A DNA stretch of 35,420 nucleotides, taken from positions 1 to 35,420 of the forward strand of contig JAAXWY010000002.1 of NCBI GenBank assembly GCA_013334745.1. The letters run 5' to 3'. The position numbers and the translations under genes were made by a program. How positions within the stretch are numbered: the first letter of the stretch is position 1; each line of letters starts with the position of its first letter. Positions 1 to 8,621 of this stretch are shown here, in pieces. The notes below the pieces were generated by a model. That model worked only from the letters and a program-made list of their open reading frames with translations. It was not told the origin of the DNA and made no database searches. This stretch comes from Coriobacteriia bacterium (GTDB lineage Bacteria > Actinomycetota > Coriobacteriia > Anaerosomatales > JAAXUF01).

Positions 1-29
1 GCAAGGAGGGTCTGGCGGATCAGGCTCAT
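1..29 (-). CDS. Start of an unidentified gene, cut by the window edge
   Basis: An ATG at 29 overlaps the TGA stop of the upstream dehydratase gene in an ATGA arrangement typical of translationally coupled genes. Only about nine codons are visible (it begins MSLIRQTLL), too few to identify the product. By position it would be the next gene of a nucleotide-sugar cluster, but that is inference. Confidence 0.35.
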
Positions 30-265
30 GGGGTGCGTCCGAAGGCGGCGATTTCGTCGAGGGTGTAGGTATGCATGTCGGCACCTTTGCGCCAGGCTTG
101 ATACCAGCCGAGGCTGCGGGCCACGGCTGTATCGGCCGGCCAGCGGGGATGCCAGCCCAGCCGGGCACGGGCCTTGCCGCAGTCGAGCTTGAGAATGCGG
201 GCTTCGTGAACCTGGGCTTCGGCGGCCACGGCCCAGCGGGCGTCGGGGCCCCAGGCGGTGGCGAG
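26..265 (-). CDS. rfbG: CDP-glucose 4,6-dehydratase, C-terminal fragment
   Basis: The last ~79 residues look like the C-terminus of RfbG-type CDP-glucose 4,6-dehydratases, SDR enzymes that make CDP-4-keto-6-deoxyglucose for O-antigen or other deoxysugars. Recognisable pieces are an AWGPDARW segment, HEARILKLDCGKARARLGW, a WYQAW motif and the DMHTYTLDEIAAF tail. The catalytic N-terminal Rossmann part (GxxGxxG, YxxxK) is absent: upstream of about 265 the frame stays open but reads as antisense of the P-type ATPase on the other strand. The gene is therefore broken at this point, either by a real rearrangement or by assembly. The stop overlaps the start of the next gene. Identity of the fragment is fairly sure; its functionality is not. 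Confidence 0.75.
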   Translation of the reverse strand, partial: LATAWGPDARWAVAAEAQVHEARILKLDCGKARARLGWHPRWPADTAVARSLGWYQAWRKGADMHTYTLDEIAAFGRTP

Positions 266-835
266 CTGCTCGGCGGCGTGCGGTTCGCAGACGCGGTGCG
301 CCCGGAGGCGGCCGATGCGCTCGGCCAGCTGCGGGCGCGCGGTGTGCGAACGGCGATGATCAGCGGCGATGCGGCGCGCACCTGCGAGGCGGTTGCCGAG
401 CTGCTCGGCGTCGACGAAGTCCGCTCCGAGGTCCTGCCTCACGAGAAGGAGCAGGCGGTCCGCGAACTTGCCGACAACTCGGACGGCACGCTCGCGTTCA
501 TCGGCGACGGCATCAACGACGCAGCGGCGCTCGGGGCGGCGGATCTGGCAGTCGCTATCGGCGGCGGCTCGGATGTCGCAGTGCTCGCCGCCGACGTCGT
601 GCTGACCCGCGACGACGCTCCCCTCTCGGCGGTTCCGGCGCTGCTGCGCCTGGCGGCCGCCACGCGTCGCATCATCACGCAGAATCTGGTGTGGGCGTTC
701 ACCTATAACGCGGTCGCGATCCCGCTGGCTGTCATGGGTCGGCTCTCGCCTGTCGTCGCGGCTGCGGCTATGGCCGCGTCATCGCTCGCGGTGGTCGCAA
801 ACTCCTGGCGGCTTCACCTCTCGGCCCGCCGATGA
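266..835 (+). CDS. Heavy-metal P-type ATPase, C-terminal fragment
   Basis: This is the second half of a P1B-type (CopA/ZntA-like) metal-exporting ATPase. Visible pieces are the start of the P-domain tail (LGGVRFADAVRPEA), the TGD-equivalent MISGDAART, the hinge GDGINDAAALGAADLAVAIG, and the closing membrane pair with the conserved QNLVWAFTYN and AMAASSLAVVANSWRL segments. Missing are the N-terminal metal-binding domain, the CPx membrane helix and the DKTGT phosphorylation loop. The frame is open back to 71, but residues encoded before ~266 are antisense of the rfbG fragment and have no ATPase resemblance. The stop TGA (833-835) directly abuts the stop of the convergent dehydrogenase. Metal specificity cannot be read from this part. 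Confidence 0.85.
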   Translation: MLGGVRFADAVRPEAADALGQLRARGVRTAMISGDAARTCEAVAELLGVDEVRSEVLPHEKEQAVRELADNSDGTLAFIGDGINDAAALGAADLAVAIGGGSDVAVLAADVVLTRDDAPLSAVPALLRLAAATRRIITQNLVWAFTYNAVAIPLAVMGRLSPVVAAAAMAASSLAVVANSWRLHLSARR

Positions 836-1648
836 CTACTGCTTGAGCAGCGACTTCATGTTGTCGTAGATGAGTTTGGCGGCCCGTTTCGGCGCGAGTC
901 GCGAGAGTCGGTCGAGCATCGTGGCGTCCTTGCCCACCGTCACGCGGTACGCGTCGCGTTCCATCGCGTCGAGGATAGCCCCCGCAGCAACGTCCGGCTT
1001 CGTCATCGGGAACTTCTTGGCGGCCTCGGAGGCCTCCTCGGAGCTCACGGGATCGCCCACGCCGGAGTTCTTCGAGATGTCTGTCTCGATGGCCCCGGGG
1101 AAGACCACGGTGACCGAGACGTTGGTGTCCATGAGTTCCGAGTGCAGGCCCTCGGTCAACAGCTTGACCGCCGCCTTCGAGGCGCCGTAGATCGTCTGGC
1201 CGGGCACGGGGAGGAAGCCGCCCATGCTCGAGATGTTGACGATGTGCGCCGCCGGCCGTGCCATGAGAACCGGCAGGAACGACTTGCAGGTGTTGACCGT
1301 GCCCCAGAAGTTCACGTTCATCACGCGCTCGATGGCTGAGTACTCGAGTTCATTGAACAGCACGAACGGCTGGATGATGCCCGCACAGTTGATGAGGCCG
1401 TCGACCTGACCGTGCGCCTCGGCGATCGCCGCGGGCAGCGCGTCGACAACATCTCGGTCGGTGATGTTCGCGACGTGTGTGGAGAGCTTGTCGCCGGCCT
1501 TGGCGATCTGGACGGTCTCGGCAAGAGCGGCTTCGCTCATGTCGATCGCCGCGACCCGCGCACCGCGCGCGAGCAGGCCCAACACCAGCTGGCGTCCGAT
1601 GCCGTTGCCGCCGCCGGTCACCGCGATCGTCTTCCCTGCTGCCCTCAT
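836..1648 (-). CDS. Short-chain dehydrogenase/reductase (SDR)
   Basis: A 270-residue classical SDR. The NAD(P) motif TGGGNGIG lies at residues 11-18, NCAG at 87-90, the catalytic serine at 140/141 and YxxxK at 154-158 (YGASK). After the catalytic site the PGAIETD segment fits the classical family. An Asp at 36, after the second strand (VAAIDMS), suggests NAD(H) preference, which is inference. The start is ATG 1648 with GAGAGG about 8 nt upstream. It is monocistronic as far as can be seen: convergent with the ATPase fragment and divergent from rmuC. The substrate is unknown; the C-terminal ~60 residues are basic and resemble SDRs annotated as general 3-oxoacyl or alcohol dehydrogenases. Confidence 0.9.
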   Translation of the reverse strand: MRAAGKTIAVTGGGNGIGRQLVLGLLARGARVAAIDMSEAALAETVQIAKAGDKLSTHVANITDRDVVDALPAAIAEAHGQVDGLINCAGIIQPFVLFNELEYSAIERVMNVNFWGTVNTCKSFLPVLMARPAAHIVNISSMGGFLPVPGQTIYGASKAAVKLLTEGLHSELMDTNVSVTVVFPGAIETDISKNSGVGDPVSSEEASEAAKKFPMTKPDVAAGAILDAMERDAYRVTVGKDATMLDRLSRLAPKRAAKLIYDNMKSLLKQ

Positions 1649-1864
1649 GCTGAGTCCCTCTCGTCAGGCGTCCACCGTTTGCCGGGGTGGCGCACCGGTC
1701 AGTACCCCTACCCGACGATAGCGCATTCACACCCGCTGCGCGGCCACGCCCGCTCCGTGTCAGACCCGCCGACTACGCTGACCGCGTAGCGTTCGAGTTG
1801 CTCTACACTCGACTCGACCGCTGCGGCGCATCGCCGCACCGACCGCTCTCACGTGAGGTAACCC

Positions 1865-3196
1865 ATGAACACCGCAATGCAGTGGATACTCGTCGCTCTC
1901 GGCCTGGCTAACGCCGGCCTCCTGGTCGCGCTGTTCCTGCGCACGTCCACGGCATCCAAGGACGACGGCACACTTCGTGAGGAGCTTCGCGCCAGCCGAG
2001 AAGAGGCCGCCCGTGCAGCCCGCGACTCACGCGAGGAGCTCACGAGCTCACTGAACACCGCCAACACCACCCTCTCGACGAATCTCACCGCACTCGGCGA
2101 GATGCAGCGCACGCAACTCGATGGAGTGAACAGGCAGCTCAAGGATCTGGGTGAGTCGAACGCCAAGTCCCTCGAACTCATCCGCACGACGGTCGATGCG
2201 CGCGTCAAGGAGCTTCAGGACGGCAACGAGAAGAAGCTCGAGGAGATGCGCAAGACCGTCGACGAGAAGCTGCACGACACCCTCGAGAAGCGGCTCGGCG
2301 AGTCGTTCAAGCTGGTCAGCGAGCGTCTCGAGGCCGTGCAGCGAGGTCTTGGCGAGATGCAGCACCTCGCGACCGGTGTCGGCGACCTCAAGCGGGTCCT
2401 CACCAACGTCAAGGCGCGGGGCACGTGGGCTGAGGTCCAGCTGGGGGCCCTGCTCGAGCAGACGCTCACCACCAGCCAGTTCGCTCGCAACGTACAGACC
2501 AAACCCGACTCGCGCGAGGTCGTCGAGTTCGCCGTCCGCATGCCTGGCCCCGACGACGACCCGGAGTCGTGCGTGTGGCTCCCGATCGACTCGAAGTTCC
2601 CGCAGGAGGACTATGTCCGCCTGCAGGACGCCGCCGAGCGCGGCGACGTCGAGGCGGTCCAGAAGGCGTCCGATTCGCTTGCCCGCTCAATCAAGGTGCA
2701 GGCCGAGGCGATCAGCTCCAAGTACCTCTGCTCCCCGTTCACCACGGAGTTCGCACTCATGTTCCTCCCCACCGAAGGCCTGTATGCGGAGGTGCTACGT
2801 CACCCCACCCTCGCCGATGAGCTGCAGCACAATTACCACGTCGTGCCGGTCGGCCCCACCAACCTCACCGCGTTCCTCAGCGCACTGCGCATGGGCTTCC
2901 AGACGCTCGCGATCGAGCAGCAGTCCGCTGAGGTCTGGAAGATCCTCGCGGCCGTGAAGACCGAGTTCGGCAAGTTCGGCGATGTGCTCGTAAAGGTGAA
3001 GAAGCAGCTCAATACCGCAGCCAACACCATTGGCGAGACCGAGCGCCGCAGCCGTGCCATGGAGCGAAAGCTCAAGAACGTCGAGAGCCTGCCGGAGGCC
3101 GAGGCGACGGCGCTTCTCGAGCTGCCGGCGCTCGTGCTCGAGGCCGAGGACAACTTCGATGCGTTCTCCGACTCGGCGGCGGGCGACGAAGAGTAG
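1865..3196 (+). CDS. rmuC: DNA recombination protein RmuC
   Basis: A 443-residue RmuC family protein. One N-terminal membrane helix (about residues 5-25) is followed by a long Glu/Lys/Arg-rich coiled coil (about 35-150). The nuclease-like RmuC core follows, with the family landmarks ARGTWAEVQLGALLEQ, WLPIDSKFPQEDY, and FLPTEGLYAEVLR followed by a VGPTNLTAFLSALRMGF segment. RmuC limits recombination at inverted repeats and has been tied to anti-phage and replication-fork processing in other bacteria. The start ATG has GAGGT close upstream. An intrinsic terminator follows the stop. It stands alone; neighbours do not suggest an operon. Confidence 0.95.
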   Translation: MNTAMQWILVALGLANAGLLVALFLRTSTASKDDGTLREELRASREEAARAARDSREELTSSLNTANTTLSTNLTALGEMQRTQLDGVNRQLKDLGESNAKSLELIRTTVDARVKELQDGNEKKLEEMRKTVDEKLHDTLEKRLGESFKLVSERLEAVQRGLGEMQHLATGVGDLKRVLTNVKARGTWAEVQLGALLEQTLTTSQFARNVQTKPDSREVVEFAVRMPGPDDDPESCVWLPIDSKFPQEDYVRLQDAAERGDVEAVQKASDSLARSIKVQAEAISSKYLCSPFTTEFALMFLPTEGLYAEVLRHPTLADELQHNYHVVPVGPTNLTAFLSALRMGFQTLAIEQQSAEVWKILAAVKTEFGKFGDVLVKVKKQLNTAANTIGETERRSRAMERKLKNVESLPEAEATALLELPALVLEAEDNFDAFSDSAAGDEE

Positions 3197-3214
3197 CGAC
3201 CCGCACTAGGCTGG

Positions 3215-3241
3215 GCCTCCAACGTCTGGAGGCGTTCCCCC
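3215..3241 (+). terminator. Intrinsic terminator after rmuC
   Basis: GCCTCC (3215-3220) and GGAGGC (3228-3233) form a 6-bp stem with a 7-nt loop, followed by a pyrimidine run that includes TTTT at 3242. It lies 18 nt after the rmuC stop and before the deacetylase promoter region, where a candidate -10 TATATT is at 3264-3269 without a convincing -35. Confidence 0.6.
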
Positions 3242-3304
3242 TTTTGCCGCGTCCACCTGCGGGTATATTCTGAGAGTGTCTTGATTCACTCTTGGGAGAC
3301 TTCC

Positions 3305-4642
3305 ATGCGTATCCGCCGTAGCTTGCTCACCCTTCTCGTCGTCAGCAGTTCGCTGTTGGTCGCGCTTCCTCTCGCGGCGCATGCCGAGCCGGTCATCGAC
3401 CCGACGCCTGCCTCCACTGTCACAAGCCTATCCGCGCCGGTGACCATCGCAGCCCGCGAGACCACGACGGTCGCTATCTCGGTGGTGGACACCGATGGCG
3501 CCGCGGTGCCTGATGCGCCCGTCTCGCTCGTTCGTTTCACCACGACGGGCGAGATCGTGCTCGCGACGGGGACGACGAACGCGAGCGGCCACTTCTCGGC
3601 GAACGTCGCTCCCAAGTCGACCATCCGCATCAAGGCCCGCTTCGCCGGGACTGCGGCGTTGGCTGCATCCGAGAGCGACACCCAAACCGTTATGCCGCGA
3701 GTCGAGCTGGGCAAGCCGTGGACTCATGACGCCTTCGCCTATCCCGAGCAGTGGCTTCCTGCTCGCGGCACGCTGTGGCCGACCCATGCCAGCAGCAGCA
3801 CGGCGACGAAGATCCTGTGCGAACGCCTGGAGAACGGCGTCTGGGTGCTGCATCGCACCTACCCGACCACGATCGTGAACTCCAAGGGTGCCAGCCGCTA
3901 CAAGGGCAAGTTCCGTGTGCCGGCAAGTGGCACCTGGCGGATTCGCGTGCGGCACGAAGACGAGGGCCATGCGCGCAGCTATAGCATCTCCCAGCGCCTG
4001 AAGGTCACACGGTGGCGCGACCGATACGTGGGCAAGAGGGTCCACGGCTACAAGGCGCCGAGCAAGATGGTCGCCATTACCATCGACGACGGCCCAAACA
4101 CGCGCACGCCGGAGATCTGCCGGATCCTTGAGAAGTACGGCGCGAAGGGCACCTTCTTCTTCACGAACCAGCTTCTGCGTCGTGGCAGCTATATGACGCA
4201 AGCTCGACTCAGCTACGACCGCGGCCACGAGATCGCTAACCACACAGCGAAGCACGACATGCTCAATGGACCGTACGCGTTCGACTACAAGTCGGTCGGT
4301 GTCACCAAGACCACAATCCGCGAGGCAACCGGCTTCTCCCCCATATGGGTTCGTCCGATGGGCGGCGGCATCAACTCGGTCGGAGACCGGGCGATCAAGA
4401 ACTCGGGCCAACTGTGCGCCATTTGGTCGTTGGACTCCTACGACTCACACGCGCGCTACACGCCGCCCACCAAGCTCTACCGCAACGTCGTCGATCACGT
4501 GCGTTCGGGCGATGTCATCCTCATCCACCAGACGCATGCGGAAAGCGTTGAGGCCCTGCCGCGCATCTGCGCCACTCTCAAAGCGCGCGGCTACAAGATG
4601 GTCACCCTGTCCGAGTTGGCGTCGGTCAGTCGGGCGCGCTAG
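3305..4642 (+). CDS. Secreted polysaccharide-deacetylase-like protein with altered motifs
   Basis: 445 residues: a Sec signal peptide (cleavage probably after AHA, residue ~27), a bacterial Ig-like beta domain (~40-130), a second beta-rich domain (~135-235), then a NodB-like carbohydrate esterase 4 domain (~250-440). Motif 1 is TIDDGP (Asp261, Asp262) and motif 2 NHTAKH gives metal ligands His313 and His317. Motif 3 is RPMGG (350-354) instead of RPPYG, and motif 5 is HQTH (408-411) instead of LLHD, so catalysis may differ from standard deacetylases. The start is ATG 3305 with GGGAG at 3294-3298; an in-frame TTG at 3281 has no such site. It is followed after 27 nt by a close paralogue. The likely target is cell-wall or surface polysaccharide (inference). 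Confidence 0.88.
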   Translation: MRIRRSLLTLLVVSSSLLVALPLAAHAEPVIDPTPASTVTSLSAPVTIAARETTTVAISVVDTDGAAVPDAPVSLVRFTTTGEIVLATGTTNASGHFSANVAPKSTIRIKARFAGTAALAASESDTQTVMPRVELGKPWTHDAFAYPEQWLPARGTLWPTHASSSTATKILCERLENGVWVLHRTYPTTIVNSKGASRYKGKFRVPASGTWRIRVRHEDEGHARSYSISQRLKVTRWRDRYVGKRVHGYKAPSKMVAITIDDGPNTRTPEICRILEKYGAKGTFFFTNQLLRRGSYMTQARLSYDRGHEIANHTAKHDMLNGPYAFDYKSVGVTKTTIREATGFSPIWVRPMGGGINSVGDRAIKNSGQLCAIWSLDSYDSHARYTPPTKLYRNVVDHVRSGDVILIHQTHAESVEALPRICATLKARGYKMVTLSELASVSRAR

Positions 4643-4669
4643 ACGCGCTGCCGCCGAGAAGGAGTGACG

Positions 4670-6004
4670 ATGAAGTCACCATGGTCGATCCCGTTCACGC
4701 TCTCGGTATGTGCGCTCGCGCTTGCCGCCGCGTTCGCACCAACGGCGGCTCTCGCCGCACCGGTGCCGGGCATGATCGAGACATCGCTGACTGTCGCCGC
4801 CCCATCGGCGATTCCCGCCAAGGCGTCGTTCACGGCCACCGCAACCCTCACCGACGCGGTCGGCGCACCGCTCTCGGGCATGCGTGTGATGATCGAGAAG
4901 GTGACCATCTCGGGAGTGAGCACGATCGCAACTGAGACCACCGATTCGCACGGTCGCGTGACCGCGACGCTCTCGCCCGTCAACGCCGTGACGCTGCGCG
5001 CCCGCTACTCGGGCGACGCCGACTACGTGCCGGCACTGAGCACCGAGGTGGTCATCAAGCCGCGCGTTGTTCTCGGCCAGCCGTGGACGCATCAGGACTT
5101 CGCCTACCCCGGAGAACTCCTCCCGGCCCGCGGCAGTCTGTGGCCCAAGCACGGCGTGACCACCGGGACGACGAAGATCGTGTGCCAGAAGTACGAGAAG
5201 GGGCAGTGGGTCACGAAGGTCACGTACTCCGCGAGGACGTCTGCTACCACCTCGGCGAGCAAGTACTCGGGCACGTTCCGGCTCCCGAGCGCCGGCAAGT
5301 GGCGGGTGCGCGCGATGCACGAGGACAAGGCGCATGCACGCTCACTTGGCACACCCCGGACGATCATCGTCACCGAATGGCGTACGCGATACATCGGCGC
5401 ACGGATCGGTACGTTCAAGACCACTCGCAAGTGGGTTGCGATCACCATCGACGACGGCCCGCAATCCGCCACGTTCAAGACGCTCGACGTGCTGGACAAG
5501 TACGGCGCGAAGGGCACGTTCTTCTTCATCGGCAACCTGCTCAAGTCGCGCGCCAGCCATGGGAAGTCGGCCTACGACCGTGGGCACGAGGTCGCCAACC
5601 ACACGCTCTCGCACAACATGCTGAACAAGGGCTACACGCCTGCGTACAACTCGGTCAATGGGGCGAAGAGCATCATCAAGAGCGCGACGGGGGGCTTCGC
5701 ACCTCTGTGGGTGCGCGGTATGGGCGGCTCGGTCAACACGGCCGGGATCAAGGCCGTCAACAAGACCAACGAGTTCTACGTGAACTGGTCGGTGACGGCG
5801 GCGGATACCTCGCCGCGCCACTACACGTCGAATCAGATCTACCATCGGATCGTGGATCACATTGGCCCGGGCGATGTCATCCTGATGCATCAGACGCATC
5901 CCGAGTCTGTGGCAGCATTGCCAAGAATCTGCGCCACGCTCAAGGCGCGCGGCTACAAGATGGTGACAGTCAGCAAGCTCGCCTCAGTGAGCAAGCCGTA
6001 CTAG
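4670..6004 (+). CDS. Second secreted polysaccharide-deacetylase-like protein (tandem paralogue)
   Basis: 444 residues with the same architecture as the gene just upstream: signal peptide (cleavage near ALA-A, residue ~30), Ig-like domain, beta-rich linker domain, NodB-like domain. It keeps TIDDGP, a metal-binding NHTLSH and a C-terminal RICATLKARGYKMVT block that is nearly identical to its neighbour's. Motif 3 is further altered to RGMGG and motif 5 is again HQTH. AAGGAG at 4659-4664 sits 5 nt before ATG 4670; the in-frame GTG at 4664 overlaps that site and is rejected. The two genes are evidently a tandem duplication transcribed together. It ends 4 nt before the convergent permease gene, with no terminator visible between them. 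Confidence 0.88.
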   Translation: MKSPWSIPFTLSVCALALAAAFAPTAALAAPVPGMIETSLTVAAPSAIPAKASFTATATLTDAVGAPLSGMRVMIEKVTISGVSTIATETTDSHGRVTATLSPVNAVTLRARYSGDADYVPALSTEVVIKPRVVLGQPWTHQDFAYPGELLPARGSLWPKHGVTTGTTKIVCQKYEKGQWVTKVTYSARTSATTSASKYSGTFRLPSAGKWRVRAMHEDKAHARSLGTPRTIIVTEWRTRYIGARIGTFKTTRKWVAITIDDGPQSATFKTLDVLDKYGAKGTFFFIGNLLKSRASHGKSAYDRGHEVANHTLSHNMLNKGYTPAYNSVNGAKSIIKSATGGFAPLWVRGMGGSVNTAGIKAVNKTNEFYVNWSVTAADTSPRHYTSNQIYHRIVDHIGPGDVILMHQTHPESVAALPRICATLKARGYKMVTVSKLASVSKPY

Positions 6005-6008
6005 CGCG

Positions 6009-6764
6009 TCAGCGCCCCGCGCTTCGCCAGCGCGTCATGCGGCGCTCAACCGCATCGAGCGCCTCGTAGAGCGCCACGCCCAGCAGCGCCATGCCGATGA
6101 TGCCGGCGAACATCCCGGGGTAGTCGATCGAGCCCCAGGCATCGACGATGTACCAGCCGATGCCGCTTGAACCGGCGATCGACTCGGCGAGGAAGAGCAC
6201 CGCGATCGCGGTCCCCGTACCGATGCGCAGCGCTGTGAAGATGTCGGGCAGCGCGGCGGGAACGATCACGTGTCGATACACGTCGACACTCGAGGCACCG
6301 AGCGATCGCACCGACAGCACGCTGGGCTCCGGTACCGCCTTGGCTGCATCGCGCGCGGTCACGAGTATCTGGAAGAAGACGATGAGCGCGATGAGCGCCA
6401 CCTTCGGTGCGTGACCGAGGCCGAGCAGCACGAAGAAGACCGGCAGCAGCACGACCTTCGGGATCGGATACGTCAGAAAGATGATCGGGGCCGCCACGGC
6501 GTCAGCCCGTGGAGAGCGCCCGAGCCACAGGCCAAGCGGCACGGCCAGCGCGGTTCCGATGAGCATCGCGGCCATGACGCGCCAGAAGCTCACCACTATC
6601 TCTGGCCAGATCTCCGGCCACTGCTCGACGAACGTCGTGATCGCGATCGCCGGGCCCGGGAGCGCCGGCGAGCCCACGACCGCCGCCAGAGCCGCCCATC
6701 CTACGAGCAGCGCGGCCAACGCCCACGCGTAACCCACCAGTTTGCGGACGATGGGGTTCGTCAC
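6009..6764 (-). CDS. ABC importer permease (SsuC/TauC type)
   Basis: 251 residues with about six membrane helices of the BPD_transp_1 family. The EAA loop that docks the ATPase is visible around VRSLGASSVDVYRHVIVPAA followed by LPDIFTALRIG. It forms the membrane channel for the lipoprotein and ATPase encoded upstream; its ATG overlaps the ATPase stop (ATGA at 6761-6764), implying coupled translation. Members of this family move nitrate, alkanesulfonates, taurine, or pyrimidine precursors of thiamine; the sequence alone does not decide which, and no thiamine riboswitch was seen upstream. Confidence 0.9.
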   Translation of the reverse strand: MTNPIVRKLVGYAWALAALLVGWAALAAVVGSPALPGPAIAITTFVEQWPEIWPEIVVSFWRVMAAMLIGTALAVPLGLWLGRSPRADAVAAPIIFLTYPIPKVVLLPVFFVLLGLGHAPKVALIALIVFFQILVTARDAAKAVPEPSVLSVRSLGASSVDVYRHVIVPAALPDIFTALRIGTGTAIAVLFLAESIAGSSGIGWYIVDAWGSIDYPGMFAGIIGMALLGVALYEALDAVERRMTRWRSAGR

Positions 6765-7555
6765 GATGCCGCCCCATCCACTCGCGCACCGGCAGCGTGG
6801 ACCGCGCCCTCATCGGCGAGGATGCGCCGCAGCTGCACGCAGCGCTCGTGGAATGCGTCGCTGTCACGGTAGCCGGCCTCACCCATCGCGGGGTTGTCGA
6901 CGATCGCGGCTACTCGCCCGGGCCGTGGTGTCATCACGACGACGCGGCGTCCGAGGAACACCGCCTCCTCGATCGAGTGCGTGACGAGCACCTGCGTGTG
7001 GCCGCGGCGGCGCCACAGTTCGAGCAGCACGTCCTGCAGGTCCTCGCGCTTGAGCGCGTCGAGCGCCGATAGCGGCTCGTCCATCAGCAGCACGTCGGCG
7101 TCGAGTGCGATCGCCCGAGCCAGGCCGAGTCGCTGCCGCATGCCGCCTGACAGTTCGCTCGGGTACGCGCGCGAGAAGTCCGCGAGCCCCACGCGCTCGA
7201 GCGCCTCCTCGCTTCGCCGCTCACGCTCGACTCGGGCGACGCCACGCACCTGTAGTCCGAGGCCCGCGTTCGCCGAGACGGTCTTCCACGGCAGCAATCC
7301 GAAGTCCTGAAGGATGAGGGCCGTCTCGCGACGCGGACCGACGAGCGCCGCACCGCCCACGCGCACAGCCCCCGCAGACGGCGAGAGTAACCCCGCAGCG
7401 AGCAGCAGCAGTGTGGACTTGCCGCACCCGCTCGGCCCGATGACCGCGACCGGCTCCCTGTCTCCGACGACCAGCGACAGCGCGTCGAGGGCCCGGACCG
7501 AGCGGTCCGAGCCCTCGTAGGTAAGCGAGACGCTATCGAAGATCAGTTCGGCCAC
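6761..7555 (-). CDS. ABC importer ATP-binding protein (SsuB/TauB type)
   Basis: 264 residues. Walker A GPSGCGKST is at ~40-48, the Q-loop ILQDFGLLPW at 81-90, the signature LSGGMRQ at 135-141, Walker B VLLMDEP at 155-161 with the following SALD, and the H-loop in VTHSIEEAVFLG. The QDFGLLPW Q-loop and HSIEEA switch region are typical of nitrate/sulfonate/taurine ATPases. It starts 12 nt after the lipoprotein gene stop and overlaps the permease start by 4 nt, so lipoprotein, ATPase and permease form one unit. Confidence 0.93.
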   Translation of the reverse strand: MAELIFDSVSLTYEGSDRSVRALDALSLVVGDREPVAVIGPSGCGKSTLLLLAAGLLSPSAGAVRVGGAALVGPRRETALILQDFGLLPWKTVSANAGLGLQVRGVARVERERRSEEALERVGLADFSRAYPSELSGGMRQRLGLARAIALDADVLLMDEPLSALDALKREDLQDVLLELWRRRGHTQVLVTHSIEEAVFLGRRVVVMTPRPGRVAAIVDNPAMGEAGYRDSDAFHERCVQLRRILADEGAVHAAGARVDGAAS

Positions 7556-7567
7556 GGGAGGCGTCGT

Positions 7568-8593
7568 CTACTTCGCGAGGATGAGCTGCTCGTAGGTGAC
7601 CTCGCCCTTGAGGTAGCCCTTCGTCTTCATCCACGCCAGCACGGCGTCGACCTCGGGCTGCGCTGGAGGTGCCGCGGTCGGGTACGTCTGAACGACGTAG
7701 CTCTCGGCGAGCGGAGCCGGGAGCTTGGCCTTCTCGACGAGCACCTTGCGGTAGTTCGCCGGATCCTTGTTGATGTCGTTGACGGCGACGTCCCATGCCG
7801 CAAGGACGCCGTCGACGGTCTCGGGGCCGCCCTCCTTGTCGAGGAAGTCCTGCGAGAACACGAGGACCGTCTGCGACAGGTTCGACTTGGCCTTCGTGTC
7901 GTCGCCGACGATCTTCGCGCCGCCCTGCTCGGCGAGCGTCAGGAACGGCTCGGGCAGCGCGGCCGCCTTGAGCTTGCCGGCCATCAGCAGCTCGAAGCGC
8001 ACCGGCACCTTCTTGACCTCTTCGATCTTGACGCGATCGGCCGAGATACCCGCTTCGGCCATGAGGCCGTCGAGCACGTACTCCTGGATCGTCGCCGATG
8101 AGGTGCCCACGGGCGTATCGGCGAGCTTGGTAAGGTCGGTGACGGTCGACTTCGGCGGCACGACGACCCCGAAGCGGCCCTGCGACTGATCGGCGCCGAG
8201 CATGACGGTCGCGATCTTGACCGGCTTGCCGCCGGCTGTGAGGTTCGCCGCCGCGATGATGTCGCCCATGAAGCCGTCGATAGCGCCCGACGCCAGCGCG
8301 ACGTCGCGCTCCTGAGCGCTCTGGAACGGGATGATCTCGACGGTCGGGATGCCCTCGGTCGCGAAGTAGCCCATGTTCTCGGCGACCCACAGAGGCAGCG
8401 AGTCCTCGGTCGCCAGCGTGCCGATGCGGACCGGAATGGCCTTGGCGGCCGGCGCGGTCTCGGTCGCGGTGCCGGTGCCGGCATCGGGTGTTGCGGCCTT
8501 GCTGCCGCATCCCGCAAGCAGCGCGACGCCGAGAAGCGCGGCGATCGCGAGCACTGCGAGTGCGCGAGTGGATACACGAGACGAGCGGGTCAT
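7568..8593 (-). CDS. ABC importer substrate-binding lipoprotein (NMT1/SsuA type)
   Basis: 341 residues. A lipoprotein signal peptide ends in LLAGC with lipidated Cys29, then an Ala/Thr/Pro linker, then a periplasmic-binding-protein fold of the NMT1/SsuA/TauA group (IRIGTLATEDSLPLW-like opening, actually PVRIGTLATEDSLPLW; then the IIPFQSAQERDVALASGAID block). ATG 8593 is chosen because AAGGGAG lies about 8 nt upstream and the signal peptide starts there; the frame is open further upstream but reads antisense of the GNAT gene. It begins 28 nt after the GNAT stop. The ligand is not identifiable; a small organic anion or thiamine precursor is plausible by family. Confidence 0.9.
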   Translation of the reverse strand: MTRSSRVSTRALAVLAIAALLGVALLAGCGSKAATPDAGTGTATETAPAAKAIPVRIGTLATEDSLPLWVAENMGYFATEGIPTVEIIPFQSAQERDVALASGAIDGFMGDIIAAANLTAGGKPVKIATVMLGADQSQGRFGVVVPPKSTVTDLTKLADTPVGTSSATIQEYVLDGLMAEAGISADRVKIEEVKKVPVRFELLMAGKLKAAALPEPFLTLAEQGGAKIVGDDTKAKSNLSQTVLVFSQDFLDKEGGPETVDGVLAAWDVAVNDINKDPANYRKVLVEKAKLPAPLAESYVVQTYPTAAPPAQPEVDAVLAWMKTKGYLKGEVTYEQLILAK

Positions 8594-8621
8594 GCGGTGA
8601 CTCCCTTCGTGGGGGCTGTGA

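Noticed and set aside
1775-1791. CTACGC/GCGTAG hairpin in the rmuC-SDR intergenic region
   Set aside because: Isolated 6-bp stem with no T-run and no palindromic partner; neither promoter on either side could be defined.
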